Of a stretch of DNA of 6,659 nucleotides, positions 4,526-6,659 are shown in pieces. The stretch spans positions 1 to 6,659 of the forward strand of contig JABFVX010000538.1 in the NCBI GenBank assembly GCA_013362555.1. The letters run 5' to 3'. Position numbers and translations under genes: made by a program. The notes under the pieces were generated by a model. The model worked only from the letters and a program-made list of their open reading frames with translations. It did not search any database and was not told the DNA's origin. The DNA comes from Mycobacteriaceae bacterium. GTDB taxonomy: Bacteria; Actinomycetota; Actinomycetes; Mycobacteriales; Mycobacteriaceae. Position 1 is the stretch's first letter. Every line of letters begins with the position of its first letter.

Positions 4526-6659
4526 GTACGATCACCTCGTCAGGGAGCTGTGGACCGAACAGGCGCCCGCGTTGCACGACGACTCGCAGTGCGAGCTGGC
4601 GGCAGAACTCCGCAACGGACCCGAAGCCGTTCCGGTGCGCCTCGGCGGCCAGGCTCAGCACCGAGATCAGAGCCAAGTCCGCCTGCGCCGCGGTCAGCGC
4701 CAGCTCCCGCCGCAGCGCGGGCCGCAGCACGCAGGCTGTCGCCGCAGCCAACTCCGCTGCGGCGTGGGACCATTCGGCCGTGTCGAACAGCTCGAATCCG
4801 CTGACGAGATCCTCGGGAAGGTACCCGCCGACGACCAGTACGCCGGGTGCGAAGTCCATTCCCGCCGCGACGAGCAGATCGTCGGCGAAGTCGGCCTTCA
4901 TCACCAAGTAGCGGTCACGTTTGCGGGCGCGCAGCGACCCGCTGACAGCGGCGTCCACCGCATGCGCCAGCGGGGACAGCGCTCGGTCCGCAACCCGATG
5001 CCCCGCGCCGTCGGTTCGGGCCCGGATCGCGGCCGAATCCTCCACGTCGTCGACGCGGGACCAGTCGATCCCGTCCGCGGCGGCGCAGCCGCGCAGCGCA
5101 TCGGCGAGGCGCGGCGCACGGTCGTCCGCGAAGACGGCTCCCGACTCGGTCAGCACTGACAAGAGTTGGGGGAAACTCGATTTGAGTTGTTCGCGGACGA
5201 CAGCGAGCGTGACATCGCAGGGGTGGTCGATTCCCTCGCTTGCCCACCGCGCCACTCGGGCCTGGCGCGGAGCAAGCCACACCGCTGGCGACGGGGCGCC
5301 CAGCATGCCGCGCTCGGCCAGGTCCGCGACCTCCACTGCTTCGGGCAGCCGAGCGCGGGTCTCACCCATGTGCTCGTTGACCCAGGACAGGAACGCCATC
5401 GCGTCCTCGGCGCGCACACCGCGCACGATGCCGCCCGCGGCCGACGTGCCACTGTCCGGCGGATGCGAGTTCCCGTTCTGGTGCTGGAAAATTCGGTACA
5501 GCGGCCCGGTCACCGGCAAGGTGCATTTCGCCCCGGCGGCGGTGTCGACCGTGCGGCTCACGTAGCGGCTCACCCAGACCTGGGTGAGCAGCCTGCGGTG
5601 CGCAGGATCGGTGTTCGGGGCGGTCACCGCCCCGAGCAGGGCCTCGACCTCGGCGCGCAGTTCGGGCCGCAGCTGCGCGTCGTGCTCCACACAGTCGAAC
5701 GCCAGCGACAGCGAGGTGACGGTCTCGGCGGCCAGGCACGCCTCGATGACGGCGTCGGCGTCGAACCTGGACGCGTACAGCACCGTGGTCTGGTGCCACC
5801 AGGCGTCGTCCACGTTCGCGACGAGCACCGCCGCCGCGTTCTCCCGGTGAATCTGCGTGCCGGCCAGAAACTCTTGGAAAGTCAAGTGCGCAAAGGCAAT
5901 TGAGCCGGAAGCCGGGCTGATCAGCACGCCGTCGCGGCGCAACTCGGCGAGCAGTTCCATTGCCGTCGGCGCGTCGCGGAACCGGCTGAGCCTGCCTCGC
6001 ACGACCGCTGCCGCCGCTGTTTCGGTGATCTCCACCAGCTGCTTGCGCATCATGGCCAGTGCCAGCAGCTGCACGATCTCCAGTTTCCGGTCGCCCGACA
6101 GCAGCGGGGCCACGCCCTTGACCTTCTGCCGACGCCACAGCAGGACACTGAAGATCTCGTGGTAGAGCTGAATTCGCGTGTCCGGCAGTGTCGCCTGGTC
6201 GCGGTGCACGTTGACCATCATGGTCAGCAGGAGCGGGTTGACCGCCATGGCGCGCAGCGCCGGATTGTCGGTGATCTGGTCGAGCAGCGTGCGCGCGCGG
6301 CCGTCGGAGTCTCCGAAAGCCTCGTACCAGCGCACGACGAAGTCCGACACCTGCGCATCGGTGAGCTGGCGCACCTGCACCACCGTGGCCTGGTTGATCG
6401 CGGCGGGCTCGTAGCCGTGCGGGCGCGAGGTCACGACGAACCTGTTCGTCGAGTACGCGTCGATCTGGGCCCCGATCCAGGTGGTCACGGTGGCCCGCTG
6501 GTCCGGGTCGGCCACCTCGTCGAGCCCGTCGAACAGCACGACGCACTCCCCCCGCAGCAGCCGCTGGCCGAACCAGCCCGCGGGCGGCTGGAGTTGGGCA
6601 GGCACCTTCGCGGCCGCCAGTTCCGGCAGCGACACGTCCGGCTGGTCAGCGATCTGGGC
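4509..6659 (-). CDS. NACHT/STAND-family NTPase, first of a tandem pair (5' end outside the window)
   Basis: The 3' 716 codons of a NACHT NTPase; the frame stays open to the window edge, so the N-terminus and Walker A are missing. Numbering from the first visible residue, the Walker B segment CVVLFDGLDE (39-48) is canonical for NACHT proteins and is followed by the sensor-type motif FVVTSRP (74-80). A helical region with DNPALRAMAVNPLLLTMM (131-148) and the typical HLTFQEFLAG motif (258-267) follow. At about 411-450 a stretch GVRAEDAMAFLSW...RARLPEAVEV resembles the N-terminal part of FGE-sulfatase (SUMF1-like) domains. A helical C-terminal region ends in RQLALRVVVQRGR...DEVIVLALVE. I see no membrane segment or signal peptide, so it should be cytoplasmic. 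NACHT proteins are ATP-driven oligomerising switches, often used in bacterial anti-phage or self/non-self sensing; that role is inferred here. The next gene is its paralogue and is translationally coupled to it. Family assignment is firm; the FGE-like call is moderate. Confidence 0.88.
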   Translation of the reverse strand, partial: AQIADQPDVSLPELAAAKVPAQLQPPAGWFGQRLLRGECVVLFDGLDEVADPDQRATVTTWIGAQIDAYSTNRFVVTSRPHGYEPAAINQATVVQVRQLTDAQVSDFVVRWYEAFGDSDGRARTLLDQITDNPALRAMAVNPLLLTMMVNVHRDQATLPDTRIQLYHEIFSVLLWRRQKVKGVAPLLSGDRKLEIVQLLALAMMRKQLVEITETAAAAVVRGRLSRFRDAPTAMELLAELRRDGVLISPASGSIAFAHLTFQEFLAGTQIHRENAAAVLVANVDDAWWHQTTVLYASRFDADAVIEACLAAETVTSLSLAFDCVEHDAQLRPELRAEVEALLGAVTAPNTDPAHRRLLTQVWVSRYVSRTVDTAAGAKCTLPVTGPLYRIFQHQNGNSHPPDSGTSAAGGIVRGVRAEDAMAFLSWVNEHMGETRARLPEAVEVADLAERGMLGAPSPAVWLAPRQARVARWASEGIDHPCDVTLAVVREQLKSSFPQLLSVLTESGAVFADDRAPRLADALRGCAAADGIDWSRVDDVEDSAAIRARTDGAGHRVADRALSPLAHAVDAAVSGSLRARKRDRYLVMKADFADDLLVAAGMDFAPGVLVVGGYLPEDLVSGFELFDTAEWSHAAAELAAATACVLRPALRRELALTAAQADLALISVLSLAAEAHRNGFGSVAEFCRQLALRVVVQRGRLFGPQLPDEVIVLALVE
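4533..4538 (-). promoter_or_regulatory. Ribosome binding site for the second NACHT gene (decides a TTG start)
   Basis: GAGGTG on the minus strand, 7 bases before the TTG at 4525..4523 and inside the last codons of the upstream gene. The spacing is good for a Shine-Dalgarno sequence and is the main reason for accepting TTG as the start codon. Confidence 0.65.

Noticed and set aside
3389..4804. Plus-strand open frame of 471 codons
   Set aside because: It spans antisense across the junction of the two NACHT genes and ends in Arg/Pro/Ala-rich low complexity. It is a composition effect.

Overview
The window is very GC-rich, and its real genes all lie on the minus strand. It looks like a chromosomal accessory locus of a mycolic-acid actinomycete. 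An EspG-type type VII secretion (ESX) chaperone and a CpnT-like secretion-domain protein point to Nocardia or a close relative (Rhodococcus, Gordonia, Mycobacterium). The genus is an inference from gene content, not from a marker gene.

Reading in the direction of transcription, from the right edge to the left, there are two units. Unit 1 (window end to 2033) holds two large, collinear, paralogous NACHT/STAND-type NTPases. The first (<4509..6659) enters the window at its NTPase domain and has a canonical Walker B and a canonical 'LTFQEFLA' motif. The second (2033..4525) starts at a TTG codon that overlaps the end of the first by 17 bases. It keeps a good Walker A, but its Walker B is altered (DDIDA in place of DGLDE) and its FQEFLA motif is eroded. 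Both carry a short module after the NTPase region that resembles the start of an FGE-sulfatase (SUMF1-like) domain, and they share a C-terminal helical region. The unit ends in a perfect 26-bp hairpin that contains the stop codon of the second gene.

Unit 2 (about 1990 to the left edge) begins with a compact regulatory region: a perfect 12-bp palindrome with a CACGTG core and two GTAAGGGG boxes spaced exactly 11 bp apart. It then encodes a 238-residue EspG-like ESX chaperone, a possible 8-codon mini-ORF, and the first 381 residues of a putative ESX-secreted protein. That protein has a Trp-rich helical N-terminal domain like the secretion domains of CpnT-type toxins, followed by a long Pro/Gly/Ala-rich linker. 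Its C-terminal payload lies outside the window.

The working interpretation is a composite conflict locus: a secreted effector with its dedicated chaperone, next to a coupled pair of NACHT NTPases of the kind used for intracellular sensing and defence. That the two units work together is a hypothesis from adjacency only. No RNA genes, CRISPR arrays, transposases or attachment sites were seen.
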